The position numbers and the translations under genes are program-made. Positions 62,726 through 64,000 of a stretch of 64,000 nt of DNA are shown in pieces. The notes beneath the pieces are model-generated. The model did not search any database. It was not told the DNA's origin and worked only from the letters and a program-made list of their open reading frames with translations. Position 1 is the stretch's first letter. Each line of letters begins with the position of its first letter. The DNA comes from Allobosea sp. 67-29 (GTDB lineage Bacteria > Pseudomonadota > Alphaproteobacteria > Rhizobiales > Beijerinckiaceae). The stretch covers positions 370,129 to 434,128 of the forward strand of contig NZ_MKSQ01000005.1 in assembly GCF_001898115.1 (NCBI RefSeq), read 5' to 3'.

Positions 62726-63379
62726 ATGGCCACCTTTATCCTTATTCCAGGAGGCTGGCAGGGCGGCTGGGTCTACGACTCCGTAGCAGAAATGCTCAAT
62801 GCCCGAGGACACAACGCATTACCGATCACCTTGGCCGGGCTCGGTGATGCCCCGGCCCCAACCGCAAATCTCGATACCCACATCGGCGAGGTTCTTGATG
62901 CCGCGGAGCGGTGTGACGGTGAATTGGTGATCGTTGGACATTCATACGCCGGGATGGTCGTAAGCGGCGTTGCCGACGCGGTTCCGTCACGAATCAGGGC
63001 GTTGGTCTATGTCGACGCGTATGTGCCCGATTCCGGGGACTCGATGTGGTCGCTGACCACGCCGCGTTTTCGCGAACTCATCATCGCTGGCGCGCAGGCC
63101 GACGGCCTCACCAGCGCACCGCCTGCCAATAGCGACCCGCGTTTCCGGCCGCACCCCCTGGGGGCGTTTCTCCAGTCCATCAGACTCAGCGGGCGTTGGC
63201 GCGACGTGCCGCGCAAGATTCACATCGGCGCATTTGGATGGGATGGCAGTCCCTTCCTGGATCTCCATCAACGCCTGAGCGCCGACCCGGAATGGTCGAC
63301 ATTTGCTTTGGATTGCGGACACAACGTCGCGCGGCTGAAACCCGAGGTGCTGACCGATATCCTGCTGGCGCAGGCTTGA
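62726..63379 (+). CDS. Alpha/beta hydrolase (esterase-like)
   Basis: The 217-residue protein has the oxyanion stretch FILIPGGWQGGWVYDS, the nucleophile motif GHSYAGMV, PSRIRALVYVDAYVPDSG and the C-terminal histidine in DCGHNVARLKPE. This is the pattern of short salicylate-esterase/hydroxynitrile-lyase-like hydrolases. The substrate is unknown. The ATG giving MATFILIPGG follows AGGA nine bases upstream; two in-frame starts lie upstream. Codon use is slightly less G+C-rich than in neighbouring genes. Confidence 0.88.
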   Translation: MATFILIPGGWQGGWVYDSVAEMLNARGHNALPITLAGLGDAPAPTANLDTHIGEVLDAAERCDGELVIVGHSYAGMVVSGVADAVPSRIRALVYVDAYVPDSGDSMWSLTTPRFRELIIAGAQADGLTSAPPANSDPRFRPHPLGAFLQSIRLSGRWRDVPRKIHIGAFGWDGSPFLDLHQRLSADPEWSTFALDCGHNVARLKPEVLTDILLAQA

Positions 63380-63434
63380 GCGCCGGACGTCCATTTCCTG
63401 GGGGAGGCGTTCGTCGCGGCGAAGCATCTCCCAA

Positions 63435-63466
63435 GGGAAAAACCCGCACCGGTCTCCCGATGCGGG
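63435..63466 (-). terminator. Intrinsic terminator of the OFA-family carrier gene
   Basis: On the minus strand CCCGCA (63466-63461) pairs with TGCGGG (63448-63443) and is followed by TTTTTCCC. It lies 30 bases after the carrier stop codon. Read on the plus strand it lacks a good T-run, so it mainly serves the minus-strand gene. Confidence 0.8.
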
Positions 63467-63496
63467 CTTCCTGCCTTGGCCGGGCTCAGCTTCGGG

Positions 63497-64000
63497 TCAC
63501 TTGAACAGCGTCAGCGACTTCGACAGCGTGATCCAGATGCCCCAAGCGAGCGGTATGCCGACCACCGCCCAGGCCAGCGCAGCGGTGGCGTCGAAGCCGC
63601 CCTTGCCGATGCCGAAGGAGCCGGTCGTCTCGCGGGCGGCGGCAGCCCTGCTCGCCGCCTGCAGCTTCGCGACCTCCTCCTCCTTCATGAACCATTGCGG
63701 GCCGAGCGGCCTGACCAGCGCATTGGCGACGAGGCCCGCCGCCAGCATGCCGGCGAGGATGTACATCGTGCCGCTGTACAGGCTGGCGCCGGTGACGCCG
63801 GCCGAGACCTGCGCCTCGCGGATATAGTTCACCACCACCGGGCCGATGATGCCCGCCGTCGACCAGGCCGTCAGCAGCCGGCCGTGGATGGCGCCGACGA
63901 ACTGCGTGCCGAAGACGTCGGCGAGATAGGCGGGCACGGTGGCGAAGCCGCCGCCATACATCGACAGGATGATGCAGAAGGCGGTGACGAACAGCACCTT
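63497..64000 (-). CDS. OFA (oxalate/formate antiporter) family MFS transporter, C-terminal part
   Basis: Only the last 167 codons are in the window; the beginning lies beyond the right edge, where the frame is still open (KVLFVTAF). The visible part holds the last helices with SMYGGGFATVPAYLADVFGT and GAIHGRLLTAWSTAGIIGP, which are hallmarks of the OFA branch of the major facilitator superfamily, followed by a polar tail and a final helix (AALAWAVVGIPLAWGIWITL). OFA members carry oxalate, formate or other small organic acids; the substrate is not decidable from this part. Confidence 0.9.
   Translation of the reverse strand, partial: KVLFVTAFCIILSMYGGGFATVPAYLADVFGTQFVGAIHGRLLTAWSTAGIIGPVVVNYIREAQVSAGVTGASLYSGTMYILAGMLAAGLVANALVRPLGPQWFMKEEEVAKLQAASRAAAARETTGSFGIGKGGFDATAALAWAVVGIPLAWGIWITLSKSLTLFK

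Overview
The window is high-G+C DNA (most lines about two-thirds G+C) with dense, short-spaced genes and no rRNA, tRNA, CRISPR array, insertion sequence or phage module that I can see. The gene set points to an alphaproteobacterium of the Hyphomicrobiales, with Bosea or a close relative as my best guess. The pointers are an aerobic-type cobalamin pathway with CobN and CobW, many ABC transporters for oligopeptide-like and organic solutes, an OFA-type transporter, and short dispersed hairpin repeats. The genus is inferred from remembered resemblance, not demonstrated.

Layout. (1) 1-5211 and 8683-10687 hold cobalamin genes. A cobalamin riboswitch on the minus strand leads a cbtB-cbtA-DUF1636-cobW-cobN operon, with cobU-cobO divergent from it. 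After a 3.4-kb insertion (ketopantoate-reductase-like gene, TetR regulator, AidB-like acyl-CoA dehydrogenase) come cobD and cobC, whose start codons overlap head to head. (2) 10772-20461 is mixed metabolism: a 2-hydroxyacid dehydrogenase, an MFS carrier, a GMC oxidoreductase, nadE, a carboxymuconolactone-decarboxylase-like protein, argC behind an Arg-rich leader peptide and an intrinsic terminator, and a lipoprotein with a degenerate L,D-transpeptidase domain. (3) 20569-26342 is a complete oligopeptide-type ABC importer with fused ATPases, followed by purU. (4) 27756-35111 is an apparent catabolic and uptake unit: SDR, inositol-2-dehydrogenase-like enzyme, inositol-monophosphatase family enzyme, then a binding protein, a long two-domain permease and an ATPase of the Fbp/Afu type. 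A Na/Pi-cotransporter-PhoU protein follows. (5) 37131-48853 contains a flavoprotein, a small DUF2945 protein, a single-chain MmeI-like restriction-modification enzyme, uvrB, one AT-rich orphan gene for a coiled-coil membrane protein, a GNAT enzyme, arr and a NUDIX gene. (6) 48974-61890 contains nhaA, a cytochrome c and a second catabolic locus: a RutD-like hydrolase, a flavin reductase and a GntR regulator on the minus strand, divergent from an ABC importer that encloses two amidohydrolases. (7) 62006-64000 holds osmC, an alpha/beta hydrolase and the C-terminal end of an OFA-family carrier.

How the genes work together. Cobalt uptake (CbtAB), cobalt insertion (CobN, CobW), adenosylation (CobO) and nucleotide-loop assembly (CobC, CobD, CobU) are co-located, and the riboswitch probably shuts off the cobalt branch when B12 is sufficient. 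Regions 4 and 6 each combine import with the first enzymes of breakdown. The most promising leads for new biology are the putative arginine attenuator of argC, the possible polyol- or sugar-phosphate uptake locus, the amidohydrolase importer locus and the orphan membrane protein at 45-46.5 kb.
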